A stretch of 64,000 nucleotides of DNA from Comamonas thiooxydans (GCF_002157685.2 NZ_AP026738.1:5850098-5914097), one strand, 5' to 3'. Shown: positions 1 through 11,323, counted from the stretch's first letter. Numbers and translations: made by a program. The notes: generated by a model not told the origin, from the letters alone.

Positions 1-557
1 TAGGTGAAGGCACTGGGCACCAGCAGCAGATCGGCCCCCTGTGCGCTGAGCGCGCGGTACAGCTCGGGAAAGCGAAGGTCATAGCAGACGCTCAGGCCCA
101 GGCGCCAGCGGGCGCCGTCTCTGGCCTGTATGTCGCAGACCACGGGCTGGCTGCCCGCCTGCACCACGGCGGCCTCGGTATAGCTCTCGCGCCCGTTGTC
201 GAACTGAAAGAGGTGGATCTTGTCGTAGCGGGCCACGCATTCGCCCTCGGGCGAATAGACCAGACTGGTGTTGAGCACATGGCTGTCGTCAGCGGCCTGC
301 AGCGGCAGCGTGCCGGCCACCACCCATAGCTGCAGTTGCCTGGCAGCCCCGGCCATGAAATCCTGGATCGGCCCCTGGCCAAAAACCTCCCGGTAGGCCA
401 GCTTGTCGGTGTCCCTGGCTCCCATGGCACAGAAATACTCGGGCAGCACCACCAGCTCCGCACCCAGGGCGGCAGCCTGCTGCATCAGGCTGCGCGCCTG
501 CGCCAGATTGGCTGCGACGTCCTGACCCGAGACCATTTGTAGAGCGGCAATCTTCAT
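1..557 (-). CDS. Carbon-nitrogen (nitrilase-family) hydrolase, C-terminus cut by window edge
   Basis: The reading frame from the ATG at 557 stays open to the left edge and gives the first 185 residues. The full Glu-Lys-Cys catalytic triad of the nitrilase superfamily is visible: Glu40 in VVLPEYF, Lys113 in YDKIHLF and Cys158 in SVCYDLRFPELYR. Family members usually have about 270 residues, so roughly the last third is missing. The RFPELYR context resembles the Nit1/Nit2 (deaminated glutathione or omega-amidase) branch, but the substrate cannot be fixed from this. The start overlaps the stop of the upstream yhdP-like gene by four bases (ATGA), so the two are probably translationally coupled. 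Confidence 0.9.
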   Translation of the reverse strand, partial: MKIAALQMVSGQDVAANLAQARSLMQQAAALGAELVVLPEYFCAMGARDTDKLAYREVFGQGPIQDFMAGAARQLQLWVVAGTLPLQAADDSHVLNTSLVYSPEGECVARYDKIHLFQFDNGRESYTEAAVVQAGSQPVVCDIQARDGARWRLGLSVCYDLRFPELYRALSAQGADLLLVPSAFT

Positions 558-3500
558 GGCTTCTCCTCTGAACCTGGAGCGGCAGCGGGCTGCTTGCCGA
601 CATCGTCGGCACCGGCTTTGGGCACGCTGCGCCTGGGCAGCTCGGTCACCTGCGGGTCTTCCCAGCTGCCGTGGATATGGAACTCCTTGGTCGTGGCCGC
701 AATCAGCGGGCCACGCAAAATCATCTGGGCCAGAAAGCTGCTCAGCCCCACCACGGGATTGATGGCCGTCGCAACCAGGGAGGCGGACAGGGCGTTGATC
801 TCCGGCACCACCACCACATGCAGGTCCTGGGTTTCCTTGTCGATATCGGCAGAGCCCTCCATCAGCACGGCCGCGTTCACGCCCTTCATCTGCATGTTAT
901 TCGTCTTGGCAATGCCGCGCTCTATGGTGACGTCGCCCCGCATGAAGTCGAAAGAGAAGCCGTTACGGAACACGTCGCGGAAGTCCAGCGTCAGCCGCCT
1001 GGGCAAGGACTGCAGGCTGAGCACGCCCAGCAGCTTGGCCAGTCCCGGATCTGCCTTGAGGAACTGGCCTTTTTGCACCTCCAGATGCACGGCGCCGGAC
1101 ATGGTCTTGAACTCCGGCGTCACGGGCGCCCCTGTCCAGCTGATTTCACCCTGCAGCTGGCCCTGTCCATTGGCAACCACGCCAGGCATGTCAAAGCGAT
1201 TGAGCAGCTTGCCCACATCGCGCAGATTGAGCTGGAACTGCAGCTGGGTCTGACCCGGGTGCTTTTTGTCACTGGAGCGCAGCCCCCAGGAACCCTGGGC
1301 CGTCAACGTCGCCTCCGGCGTGCTGATATTGAAGCGCGACAGCTGCCATTCGCGCTGCCCCGCGCCGACGGACAACCCATGATTGCGCGCCACCACATCC
1401 AGCTTGCCCAGCGAACGCTTGCCCAGCTGGAAGTCGTCCACACTGACCTGCAAGGCCGGTAACTCGCGCACATTGCCGGTTTGTTCCGCAGCAGCATCCA
1501 GCCCTTCGTCCGGGCCGTCGGGAATGCTCAGACGCGAGAGCTTGGCGATGACCAGGCCGCCCGGCTCCTGCGCAGAGGGCTCGCGATACTCCACACGCCC
1601 CGCCAGCTCGCGTGACTGGATCTGGTTGGTCCAGACCTTGTTGGCATGGCTGAGCTGCAGGGATACATCGTGCAGCGAACGGCCATGGAGCTTCACCTCG
1701 CGCGCCTTGAGCGCCAGCTGCTGCGGCACAAACTGGCGCCAGCTCTCTTCCTCGGTACCGGGGCCATCGGCTGCGCCTCCTGCGCCATCGGGCCACAAGC
1801 GACTCCAGGCATCCAGATCAAGCACCGGCAGTTGCACCCTGGCCTGCAGGCCGGCAGGCGGCAAAGCGGCTTCCGCCTTGCCTGACTCCACCAGCTCCAG
1901 GCTGCCGCGTGTGATGCGAGCCTGCGCCCCGCTGATATCGCGCTCCAGCAAGGCTGCAGCCTGATTGCCCCATTGCACGCTGAACTGATCGGTCAGCGGC
2001 TTGGCCACGGCTGGCACCGTGCGGTTGACACGCAAGGCCAGGGAGCTGTCGGCCGCCTTGCCCAAAGGAGCTGGCAACATGACCGCCATGCCCTGCAGGT
2101 CGGACTGCAGGCTGATTTCCGGCACGCTGTGCAGCACCTTGATCTGCAGGCCATAACGGGCCTGGCCTTGCAGATGCTTGCCCAGAGCCACCAGCTCGCT
2201 CATCTCCTTGGCGTCACGCAGGCCCTGGGCCGTGGCAATACCGTCTACGCGCACTTGCACCGGAGCCGTGGCGGCGTCGGCGGCAGGCTTCATGCCGCCC
2301 TCTATGCGCACATCACCGCCCAGAGATCTGGCCTGCACGCCCGAGAGCTGAAAGCCGGTCTCCGAAAACTGCACATTGCCGCGCAGTTGGCTGAGTGTGG
2401 GCACATCGGGCATCAGCTGCAGCGTATTGCCCGCCAGCGCCACTTCACCCTGTACCTTGCTGCGCTCCATATGCATGGTGGGCAGATGCAGCCTGAGGCT
2501 GAGCCTGGCATTGCCCGTGGCCTTGCTGCCATCCAGAGCGTGGGCAGTCAGCGCAGACAGGGCAGAGCCTTGAACCAGGCTCAGCATATCGCCCAGAGCT
2601 CCATGAGCCTTGGCGTTGACCTCCACCTCGGTCAGGTTCCAGTCGGCCACTCCGGCCTGTGCTTCATCAACCACGATGGCGGTATGCCCCAGAAAGCCCT
2701 TGGCCTTGCGCACTTGCATGGAGTTGCGGTCGAACACCAGCTCGCCCGACAGCCTGGTCAGCGGCGGCCAGGGCTTTTCGCCGGGGTCGAGCAGATAGCC
2801 GGGCACAAACTGGTAGTTCACATCATGCACCTGGGCACTGATGTGGAATTCGCCCTTGCCCGGTTTTTCAAACGGCACATGCTCGAGCTCGCCCTTGACG
2901 CGGAAGTTCACTGCACTGGCCTGACCCGTGGTAATGGCCTCGCGCACATAGCGCAATGCCTCGCTGCCCAGATCCTGGGGCAGATAGCGATAAATGCGTT
3001 CACCCTTGGCGCGGCTGAGCTGCCCCTGCAGATCCAGCAGTCCCGGAAAGCGTGGCTGCTCCTTGGTCCCTGCACCGGACTGCCAGCTGGCCTGGGCCTG
3101 GCCGGCCGTATCTTCATTGGCGAAACGCAGGCGGGGCACTTGCACCTTGATGGACTGGCCCTTGTCCTGCAACTGCCAGCGCACCAGGCTGTCGAACTGG
3201 TCGAACGGGATATCGGGGTCTTCAAACACTCCGGGGAAGCTCAGCATGGCCTGATTGGAGGCCGCCGTCTTGGTCAGCGTTGCCTCGCCGCTGTCCTGGT
3301 CCAGGGTGAACTTGCCACTCAGCCCCCGCACGCCGGGAATACCTATGCTGTGCGGGCCCTCCTGCGAAGCTTGGGAACGCAAGCCCAACTGCTCGAAGCG
3401 CCCCGAGGCCTTGTACTGCCCCAGCTGCTGCAGAGGTCCGCGCCATGACAGCTTGAGATCACTCAGCTGTCCTGTCGGCGCAAGCGCCTTGAGCTGGGTC

Positions 3501-4666
3501 TGCACGGACTCCGGCAGGGGCAGGCGCTGCAGCATCTGCGCCGCAATGGCCAGGTCGATGCCATCGGCCTGAACATCACCATGTTCGCCCTGGCTGCCCT
3601 GCTCGGAAGCACCGGTCGGCACATAGCGCAGGCTGAAATCGCCTCTGGGCCAGTTCAGGCCGTCATCGGCCGTGAACTGCAACCCCTGGACGGAAAACTG
3701 GTAACCGTTCTGGTTCTTGGCCCGCAGGCGCCCCCGCAAGGCCTGCAGGGCCAGGGGCTCAGGTCTGTCCCGCCATTGAAGTTGCAGCGCCTGTACCGCG
3801 ACATCGGCCACCCCGCCCACGGGCTGTCCGTGATCCACATCCAGCCAGGCCCTGACCGAGCCCTTGCCCTGCTGCAGCTTCCAATCCTGCGGACCCAGAT
3901 ACTGGCCAAGATGGGACAGGTCGATATGCGTGAAGTCCAGATAAGCCTGTCCGCTCCAGCGCTCCAGACGCCCTTCATGCACCGACAGCAAAGGCTCCTT
4001 GAAGTTGCCCATGACCGTGAAGCGCTGGCCCCAGCCCTCTGGCGGCGTGGCATCCAGCCGCAGGGAGTGGTGCCAGCGCTTGTTGCGCAGCACCAGATCC
4101 ACATCCTGCAGTTGCAAGGGCGCAGCATTGCGCAGCTCGTCCACCCACTGCAGCTTGCCGCTGCGGATGGCGATTTCGGGCTGGGAGAAGATCCAGTCGG
4201 AGTCGGTTCCCTGCCCCGGATCGGATGACACGGCAATACCGGCCACAAAGATCTGGCCGTCGGCATCGCGGCGGACCGTCAGATCCGGCCCTTCCAGGTA
4301 TATCTGCTCGACTCCCAGGGTCATCAGCGAATGGGCAGAGACCGCCACCACCACCTTGGGCAGCAGCAAGGCCTCACTTTTGTTCGCGGGGTCATGCAGG
4401 ACTACGTCGCCCAGCTCGAAGGTCGGTACCAGACCCGAGCGGTAAGCACTCAGCCGGCCAATGGAAACCGGTACACCCAGGCTGCGTGAGGCCAGGGATT
4501 CCAGCTCGGGGCGCCACTGTTCGATTCGCGGCACAATCCAGAAATGGAGCACCCCCCACACGGTGGCCAGCAGCAGCCACAGGCTAAGGACCAGTCCCAG
4601 AGACCACCGTGCCAAGCTGGCCAGCCTATGAATTTGGCGAGTTGGGAGTGGTTTCGGTTCGATCAT
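554..4666 (-). CDS. yhdP: YhdP family AsmA-like envelope protein
   Basis: This is a protein of about 1370 residues with one N-terminal membrane anchor (LGLVLSLWLLLATVWGVLHF, around residues 24-43) followed by a very long periplasmic region. The C-terminus carries the AsmA-like block with GVNAAVLMEGSADI and a hydrophobic end (VATAINPVVGLSSFLAQMIL). E. coli YhdP has about 1270 residues, and members of this family are thought to bridge the inner and outer membranes in phospholipid transport. I prefer the ATG at 4666 (MIEPKPL) because it places the anchor close to the N-terminus; an in-frame ATG at 4762 also exists. The gene is divergent from glnE and its stop overlaps the start of the nitrilase-family gene. 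Confidence 0.9.
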   Translation of the reverse strand: MIEPKPLPTRQIHRLASLARWSLGLVLSLWLLLATVWGVLHFWIVPRIEQWRPELESLASRSLGVPVSIGRLSAYRSGLVPTFELGDVVLHDPANKSEALLLPKVVVAVSAHSLMTLGVEQIYLEGPDLTVRRDADGQIFVAGIAVSSDPGQGTDSDWIFSQPEIAIRSGKLQWVDELRNAAPLQLQDVDLVLRNKRWHHSLRLDATPPEGWGQRFTVMGNFKEPLLSVHEGRLERWSGQAYLDFTHIDLSHLGQYLGPQDWKLQQGKGSVRAWLDVDHGQPVGGVADVAVQALQLQWRDRPEPLALQALRGRLRAKNQNGYQFSVQGLQFTADDGLNWPRGDFSLRYVPTGASEQGSQGEHGDVQADGIDLAIAAQMLQRLPLPESVQTQLKALAPTGQLSDLKLSWRGPLQQLGQYKASGRFEQLGLRSQASQEGPHSIGIPGVRGLSGKFTLDQDSGEATLTKTAASNQAMLSFPGVFEDPDIPFDQFDSLVRWQLQDKGQSIKVQVPRLRFANEDTAGQAQASWQSGAGTKEQPRFPGLLDLQGQLSRAKGERIYRYLPQDLGSEALRYVREAITTGQASAVNFRVKGELEHVPFEKPGKGEFHISAQVHDVNYQFVPGYLLDPGEKPWPPLTRLSGELVFDRNSMQVRKAKGFLGHTAIVVDEAQAGVADWNLTEVEVNAKAHGALGDMLSLVQGSALSALTAHALDGSKATGNARLSLRLHLPTMHMERSKVQGEVALAGNTLQLMPDVPTLSQLRGNVQFSETGFQLSGVQARSLGGDVRIEGGMKPAADAATAPVQVRVDGIATAQGLRDAKEMSELVALGKHLQGQARYGLQIKVLHSVPEISLQSDLQGMAVMLPAPLGKAADSSLALRVNRTVPAVAKPLTDQFSVQWGNQAAALLERDISGAQARITRGSLELVESGKAEAALPPAGLQARVQLPVLDLDAWSRLWPDGAGGAADGPGTEEESWRQFVPQQLALKAREVKLHGRSLHDVSLQLSHANKVWTNQIQSRELAGRVEYREPSAQEPGGLVIAKLSRLSIPDGPDEGLDAAAEQTGNVRELPALQVSVDDFQLGKRSLGKLDVVARNHGLSVGAGQREWQLSRFNISTPEATLTAQGSWGLRSSDKKHPGQTQLQFQLNLRDVGKLLNRFDMPGVVANGQGQLQGEISWTGAPVTPEFKTMSGAVHLEVQKGQFLKADPGLAKLLGVLSLQSLPRRLTLDFRDVFRNGFSFDFMRGDVTIERGIAKTNNMQMKGVNAAVLMEGSADIDKETQDLHVVVVPEINALSASLVATAINPVVGLSSFLAQMILRGPLIAATTKEFHIHGSWEDPQVTELPRRSVPKAGADDVGKQPAAAPGSEEKP

Positions 4667-4776
4667 CGGTGGCCTAGCAATGGCAGGAATTATGACCGGC
4701 GCCCCGTGCGCGTTTCGGTAACCACACGTTGCCGAACTGATTACCTGCCTGCCTGACATCATTTTTTACGGTCCGC

Positions 4777-7590
4777 ATGCAGTCCCCAGAGCAAGCAATG
4801 GCAGAAAACGCCCTCAATGTTCCTTCCCCGGCCCAGTACTCGCGCTTTGTGCAGCGCCTTCACCGCCGTTACGAGAACTGGTTTGACGCCTTGCCGCCGG
4901 GAGCCCCCGATCGGGCTCTGATGGAGCAGGCCCTGGGCACGCTGCACTCGCGCGGCCTGGATCTCTCCGCGGCGCTGCGCGTGCTGCGCCAGCTGGTGAT
5001 GGAGCGCATCATCGTGCTGGACTGCGAACAGCAGGCGCCCCTCGCCGTGGTGACCAAGGCTGTCACCGAGCTGGCGGAGCTGGCCCTGGACCGTGCCTGC
5101 ACCCAGGTGCGCGCCGAACTCGACACCCGGCATGGCGCACCCCAAGGCCCTGCCGGCCAGGAAGTCCAGTTCTGGGTCATAGGCATGGGCAAGCTCGGCG
5201 CCCGCGAGCTCAATGTCTCCAGCGACATCGACCTGATCTACGTCTACGAACATGACGGAGACACCCAGGGCAAGGCCGACGGCCGCGGCGTAATCTCCAA
5301 CCACGAGTACTTCGGCCGCGCCGTCAAGGGCATCTTCAGCCTGATCGGCGACACCACCGAGCACGGCTTTGTCTTTCGCGTCGACCTGGCCCTGCGGCCC
5401 AACGGCAATTCCGGCGCCCCCGCCGTCTCGCTGTCCTCGCTGGAGGAGTATCTGCAGATCCATGGCCGGGAGTGGGAGCGCTTTGCCTGGCTCAAGAGCC
5501 GCATCGTGGCGCCGCTGGCCGATATCCAGACCCCCAACGTCCAGGCCCTGCGCGGCGTGGTGCTGCCCTTTGTGTTCCGCCGCTATCTGGACTATGCGGT
5601 GTTCGACTCGCTGCGCAGCCTGCACCGCCAGATCCGCGACCACGCCTCCAAGCGCAGCGCAGGCCACCCCGAGCGCGCCAACGACGTCAAGCTCTCGCGC
5701 GGCGGCATCCGCGAGATCGAATTCATCGTGCAGCTGCTGCAGGTGGTGCGCGGCGGCCAGTTCCCCGAACTGCGCCGTCGCCCCACGCTGGAAGCGCTGC
5801 AGCGCCTGGTGCAGGCCAATCTGATGAGCGCCGAAATTGCCGATGCGCTGAGCCGCGCCTACATCTTCTTGCGCCAGGTGGAGCACCGCATCCAGTATCT
5901 GGACGATCAGCAGACCCATGTGCTGCCCACACGCGACGATGATCTGCTGTGGATTGCCCGCACCCTGGGCTACGCCGATGCCTGTGGCTTTCTGCACCAG
6001 CTGGACGAGCATCGCGAACTGGTGGCACAGGAGTTCGACACCTTGCTCGGCGGTGACTCCCAGCAATGCAGCAACGGCCACTGCAATGCCGCCAAGGCCG
6101 CGGCAGGCGGGCCGCCCACGCCCAGAGACATCGAAGACCTGATCGAGGCCCTGCCTCCCTCGCTGGCCGGGCAGGTCGCCGACTGGCGCAGCAATACCCG
6201 CATCAATGGCCTGCGCGACGAGGCGCGGGCCCGTTTGTTCAGGCTGGTGGAGCGCACCTCGCAATGGGTGGAAAGCGGCCAGTCCGGCGAAGAAGCTGCC
6301 AAACGCTTTCTGCAGTGGCTGGAGCCCCTGCTACGCCGCGAAAGCTACCTTGCCCTGCTGCTGGAACGCCCGGCAGTTCACGAGAGATTGCTACATCTTT
6401 TGGGAGCTGCACGCTGGCCTGCACGGTACCTGCAGCAACACCCCGGGGTGATCGATGAGCTGGCCAGCGATGCCATCCTCAAGGAGCGCTTTGTTGCAGC
6501 AGACTTCGAGCACGAGCTGGCCATGCGCCTGGCCGCCCTGCAATCCACGGGCGAGGACGACGACGAAACCCTGCTCAATCTGCTGCGCCGCGCCCACCAT
6601 GCCGAAGTCTTCCGCACGCTGGCGCGCGATATCGAAGGCCGCATTACCGTAGAGCAAGTGGCCGACGACCTCAGCGCCCTGGCTGACAGCGTGCTGCGCA
6701 TCACGGCCCAATGGTGCTGGAGCCGGCTCAAGAGCCGCCATCGCGATACGCCACGTTTCGGCATCGTGGGATACGGCAAGCTGGGCGGCAAGGAACTCGG
6801 CTACGGCAGCGATCTGGACATCGTCTTCGTCTTCGATGACGACGATGACCGCGCGCCCGAGGTCTACGCGGCCTATGTGCGCAAGCTCATCAACTGGCTG
6901 ACCGTCAAGACCGGTGAAGGCGATCTGTTCGAGATCGACACCGCGCTGCGCCCCAACGGCAACTCGGGCCTGCTGGTGACCAGCTTCGAGTCCTATGCCA
7001 ATTACCAGCAGCAGCGCGGCAGCAACACCGCCTGGACCTGGGAGCACCAGGCCATGACGCGTGCCCGCTTTGTGCTGGGCAGCCGCGACTTTCCCTCGCC
7101 TGCAGGTGAGCCTGCGACCGATCTGCACCTGCATCAGCGCTTTGATGCGGTGCGCGAAGCCGTCATCACCGCGCCGCGCGATGCCGCTGCTCTGCGCAAC
7201 GAGATTGAAACCATGCGTGAGCGGGTGCGTGGCGCCCACCCGGTACGCGGTGGCCTGTTTGACGTCAAACACAGCCCCGGCGGCATGGTGGATGTGGAAT
7301 TTGCCGTGCAGTACCTGGTGCTGGCCGAATCCGGCGCTCACCGCGAGCTGATCGCCAATGTGGGCAATATCGCCTTGCTGCAACGCGCCGAAGACGCGGG
7401 CCTGCTGCCCAAGGCAGTGGGCTATGAAGCCGCCAAGGCCTACCGCGAGCTGCGCCGCCTGCAACACGTGGCAAGACTGGATGAGCGCTCCGGACAGCTG
7501 GAACCAGAGCAGGCCCAAGCCCAGCGTGAAGCGGTACTCAAGCTCTGGACTGCGGTGTTCGGGCCAGTCGCCTCAACACAAAGCAGCTAG
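4777..7590 (+). CDS. glnE: Bifunctional glutamine synthetase adenylyltransferase/deadenylylase
   Basis: The product of about 937 residues controls glutamine synthetase by adding AMP to it and removing it, in response to PII. Two nucleotidyltransferase domains are visible. The N-terminal one has GMGKLGARELNVSSDIDLIY near residues 135-155, and the C-terminal one has GYGKLGGKELGYGSDLDIVF near 663-683. The length matches the family (E. coli 946). The start at 4777 is uncertain, since an in-frame ATG at 4798 (MAENALN) is also possible and neither has a strong Shine-Dalgarno. It is transcribed divergently from the yhdP-like gene across about 110 bases. Confidence 0.96.
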   Translation: MQSPEQAMAENALNVPSPAQYSRFVQRLHRRYENWFDALPPGAPDRALMEQALGTLHSRGLDLSAALRVLRQLVMERIIVLDCEQQAPLAVVTKAVTELAELALDRACTQVRAELDTRHGAPQGPAGQEVQFWVIGMGKLGARELNVSSDIDLIYVYEHDGDTQGKADGRGVISNHEYFGRAVKGIFSLIGDTTEHGFVFRVDLALRPNGNSGAPAVSLSSLEEYLQIHGREWERFAWLKSRIVAPLADIQTPNVQALRGVVLPFVFRRYLDYAVFDSLRSLHRQIRDHASKRSAGHPERANDVKLSRGGIREIEFIVQLLQVVRGGQFPELRRRPTLEALQRLVQANLMSAEIADALSRAYIFLRQVEHRIQYLDDQQTHVLPTRDDDLLWIARTLGYADACGFLHQLDEHRELVAQEFDTLLGGDSQQCSNGHCNAAKAAAGGPPTPRDIEDLIEALPPSLAGQVADWRSNTRINGLRDEARARLFRLVERTSQWVESGQSGEEAAKRFLQWLEPLLRRESYLALLLERPAVHERLLHLLGAARWPARYLQQHPGVIDELASDAILKERFVAADFEHELAMRLAALQSTGEDDDETLLNLLRRAHHAEVFRTLARDIEGRITVEQVADDLSALADSVLRITAQWCWSRLKSRHRDTPRFGIVGYGKLGGKELGYGSDLDIVFVFDDDDDRAPEVYAAYVRKLINWLTVKTGEGDLFEIDTALRPNGNSGLLVTSFESYANYQQQRGSNTAWTWEHQAMTRARFVLGSRDFPSPAGEPATDLHLHQRFDAVREAVITAPRDAAALRNEIETMRERVRGAHPVRGGLFDVKHSPGGMVDVEFAVQYLVLAESGAHRELIANVGNIALLQRAEDAGLLPKAVGYEAAKAYRELRRLQHVARLDERSGQLEPEQAQAQREAVLKLWTAVFGPVASTQSS

Positions 7591-7881
7591 CGGCCTCAGG
7601 GCCTGGAGATGGGTGAGCACCTGCTTTTCGAGGCGCTGGCAGCATCCGTCAAGATTTGCCTACAGGCATTGCCAAATTGTTACAAAAATGAAACCCACGG
7701 GGGCTGGAACTTCTGCAACAGTGTCTTATCTGATAGTCAAGTGCAATGAACTGACAGGTCTGCATTCACCAATTTCCAGTTGCGAAGCCCTTGGGTACGC
7801 CCATTGAACGATCCCCGGAGCGCTTCTCCTCCCTCCCTCTCTTAATTCGTTTCGGGATGCTTCGCAGCTTTTTTATGCCCC
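7591..7881. other. Intergenic stretch after glnE with no recognised gene
   Basis: About 290 bases separate the glnE stop from the terminator hairpin at 7882. The middle (about 7675-7790) is clearly less GC-rich than the flanking genes and contains no convincing open frame or tRNA-like fold. It could contain a small RNA ending at that hairpin, but I cannot show this from sequence. Confidence 0.4.
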
Positions 7882-7911
7882 AAAAAAGGCCACTTCCGAG
7901 TGGCCTTTTTC
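7882..7911. terminator. Bidirectional intrinsic terminator between glnE and the GST gene
   Basis: A 12-13 bp stem around AGGCCACT / AGTGGCCT with a TCCG tetraloop is flanked by A and T runs on both sides. It can end transcription from the left (glnE side) and from the GST gene that stops at 7931. Confidence 0.85.
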
Positions 7912-7930
7912 TTGGCTGACATGCCGCCAC

Positions 7931-8548
7931 TCAATGGGGCACGGTGTTCACAAAACTGGGGCGCGCCGCCAGCTTGGTCAGCAAGGCGGCCAAGTTCGGA
8001 TGCTCTGCGCGCCAGTCCATCTCGGGAAAGCGGAAATCCAGCCAGGCCAGGGCACAGCCGACGCTGATATCGGCCAGCGTCAGATGCGTGCCTCCGCAGC
8101 AAAACGGCTTCTCGCCCAATCCATGAGACATGACCTTGAGCGCGGCCTGGACCTTGCCCATCTGGCGGTCCATCCAGGCCTGGCTGCGCTGCTCTGCGCT
8201 GCGGCCGGGCCAGGTGGCCTCCAGCCGCACCAGAACGGCAGCGTCCAGCATGCCGTCGGCCAGGGCCTCCCAGGTCTTGACCTCGGCACGCTCGCGGCCC
8301 GTGCCCGGAATCAGCTTGCCGACCGGCGAAAGTGTGTCCAGATATTCGACGATGACACGCGAATCGAACATGGCCTCCGTGCCGTCCATCACCAGACGCG
8401 GCACCTTGCCCAGAGGATTGCCCGTACCCGGTGAGAGCGCTTCCTCCCAGGGGTTCTCTTCGACAAATTGATAGTCCAGCTTCTTTTCGGCCAGCACGAC
8501 GCGGACTTTGCGCACATAGGGGCTGGTGGTGGAGCCTATTAGTTTCAT
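7931..8548 (-). CDS. Glutathione S-transferase family protein
   Basis: This 205-residue protein has the thioredoxin-like N-terminal half (MKLIGSTTSPYVRKVRVVL, with SPYVRK at the glutathione site, and VPRLVMDG, then DSRVIVEYLD). An all-helical C-terminal half follows, with LTLADISVGCALAWLDFR. It probably conjugates or reduces substrates with glutathione in the cytoplasm; the substrate is unknown. The frame is open further upstream, but the ATG at 8548 begins exactly at the conserved fold. It is divergent from purB. Confidence 0.9.
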   Translation of the reverse strand: MKLIGSTTSPYVRKVRVVLAEKKLDYQFVEENPWEEALSPGTGNPLGKVPRLVMDGTEAMFDSRVIVEYLDTLSPVGKLIPGTGRERAEVKTWEALADGMLDAAVLVRLEATWPGRSAEQRSQAWMDRQMGKVQAALKVMSHGLGEKPFCCGGTHLTLADISVGCALAWLDFRFPEMDWRAEHPNLAALLTKLAARPSFVNTVPH

Positions 8549-8564
8549 AGCAGCGGTTCCATGA

Positions 8565-10097
<1,533 letters not shown>

Positions 10098-10110
10098 TCC
10101 GCAAAAAAGG

Positions 10111-10126
10111 ATAGCTGCTAGCGCTT
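10111..10126 (+). repeat. Copy of the short ATAGCT...AGCGCTT dispersed repeat
   Basis: ATAGCTGCTAGCGCTT directly follows purB and matches the core seen again near 15153, 24646, 34991, 54672 and 62768. The function is unknown. Confidence 0.55.
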
Positions 10127-10150
10127 GATATTCAAGTTTCTCAGCATCAA

Positions 10151-10197
10151 AGAGCTGCCAAAGCCAATGTTGATTGGCGCTGGCAGCTCTTGTTTTT
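10151..10197 (+). terminator. purB intrinsic terminator
   Basis: AGAGCTGCCA (10151-10160) pairs perfectly with TGGCAGCTCT (10181-10190), with an inner GCCAAT/ATTGGC stem, followed by TGTTTTTG. It sits 54 bases after the purB stop. Confidence 0.85.
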
Positions 10198-10235
10198 GAT
10201 AGTTTTCAAAAGGACTGCCTGCGGGCAGCACCGCC

Positions 10236-10796
10236 ATGGCCATCAAGTCCACCATCTTCAAAGCCAATCTGTCGATTGCCGACATCGACCACAACTACTA
10301 CGCCGACCACAATCTGACGCTGGCGCGCCATCCCAGCGAAACCGATGACCGCATGATGGTGCGCCTGGTGGCCCTGGCGCTGAACGCCTGGAAGCTGCAA
10401 GACCTGTGCAATGGTGACGGTACGCTGGGCTTTGGCATTGGTTTGTCCGACCCTGACGATCCGGACGTGCACATCACCGATTACACCGGCCAGAAGCGCC
10501 TGTGGATCGAAGTCGGCCAGCCCGACGAAAAGCCCATCACCAAGGCCTGCAACAAGTCGGACCATATGCTGGTCTACCCCTTCAACCACGCCGCCCATGT
10601 CTGGTGGAAGGGTCTGGAAGGCAAGCTGGCCCGCCAGAGCAAGCTGGAAGTGCATTACATCGACTCGGAAGTGGCCCAGCAACTGGGTTCGCTGGCCGAG
10701 CGCAGCATGCAGCTGCAGGCCACGATTCAGGAAGGCCAGCTCACGCTGTCCGGCAATCTGGGCACGGTGTTTGTCGAGCCCACGCGCTGGAAATAA
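10236..10796 (+). CDS. yaeQ: YaeQ family protein
   Basis: This 186-residue protein matches the YaeQ family from end to end: the MAIKSTIFKANLSIADIDH start, LARHPSETDDRMMVRL, GQPDEKPITKACNKS and VYPFNHAAHVWW. The family has a PD-(D/E)XK nuclease-like fold in known structures, and E. coli YaeQ was linked to suppression of transcription elongation defects; a biochemical role is not established. It appears monocistronic, and a dispersed repeat lies just beyond its stop. Confidence 0.9.
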   Translation: MAIKSTIFKANLSIADIDHNYYADHNLTLARHPSETDDRMMVRLVALALNAWKLQDLCNGDGTLGFGIGLSDPDDPDVHITDYTGQKRLWIEVGQPDEKPITKACNKSDHMLVYPFNHAAHVWWKGLEGKLARQSKLEVHYIDSEVAQQLGSLAERSMQLQATIQEGQLTLSGNLGTVFVEPTRWK

Positions 10797-10804
10797 GCCA
10801 CTGA

Positions 10805-10897
10805 GGTACGCCAAGATGCCTCGCCCCGCAGCGATGGCATCGTCTTCCTCCGGCGCTCAACGCCAGAGAGGGGGAAGGCATGGGGCCGCCTGGGCGT
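10805..10897 (-). repeat. Hairpin-rich 3'-end repeat, copy A
   Basis: Read on the minus strand, this begins GCCCAGGCGGCC and continues with GCCTTCCCCCTCTCTGGCG, then GGAGGAAGACGATGCC. It is a diverged member of the family seen at 18648, 27885, 37420, 40012, 43735 and 44727. It starts seven bases after the stop of the minus-strand DUF3717 gene. Confidence 0.7.
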
Positions 10898-10903
10898 AGC
10901 GTC

Positions 10904-11323
10904 TTATGGAGTGTGTTTACGCTCCACGGCGCGCTCCGCATAACGGGTGAAGCGCCAGGAATCGCCCTCGACCGTGATGCGGCGCCATACGGCCCGCTTC
11001 TCGGCGGGCTCCATGGCAGTCCAGAACTGCACCTCGTCAAAACTGCGGCCGCAGCCCTTGCATTTCTCATCGCCCTGGCTGGTGGAGCAGATGGCAATGC
11101 AAGGCGTATCGGGCATGGTGTCGAACCAGACCAGCCAGGCCGCCATGGCATGTGACGGGAAGCCCTCCACCGCCACCTCGGACTCGCAGGCATGAATCAT
11201 CAGCGCATACACCTCGGCCAGCGCCTTGACCTCGGGTGCCAGCAGCACGCCGTCGGGCGATGGAGCGCGGCCTCGCCAGTAATTGATGGCAGCTTCGATG
11301 TCGGTGATGTGAATGGCAGTCAT
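10904..11323 (-). CDS. DUF3717/DUF1289 domain protein
   Basis: This 139-residue protein has two small domains. Residues 1-45 (MTAIHITDIEAAINYWRGR) fit DUF3717. Residues about 75-125 fit DUF1289, with a Cys cluster CIAIC...CKGCGRSFDEV and then W and EKRAVWRRI, which may bind a metal. The function is unknown. I chose the ATG at 11323 because it begins the conserved DUF3717 start; an upstream in-frame ATG at 11350 adds nine unconserved residues. Confidence 0.75.
   Translation of the reverse strand: MTAIHITDIEAAINYWRGRAPSPDGVLLAPEVKALAEVYALMIHACESEVAVEGFPSHAMAAWLVWFDTMPDTPCIAICSTSQGDEKCKGCGRSFDEVQFWTAMEPAEKRAVWRRITVEGDSWRFTRYAERAVERKHTP

Noticed and set aside
1973..3448. 491-codon open frame opposite the yhdP-like gene
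   Set aside because: Composition-driven shadow; no ribosome site or recognisable motif.
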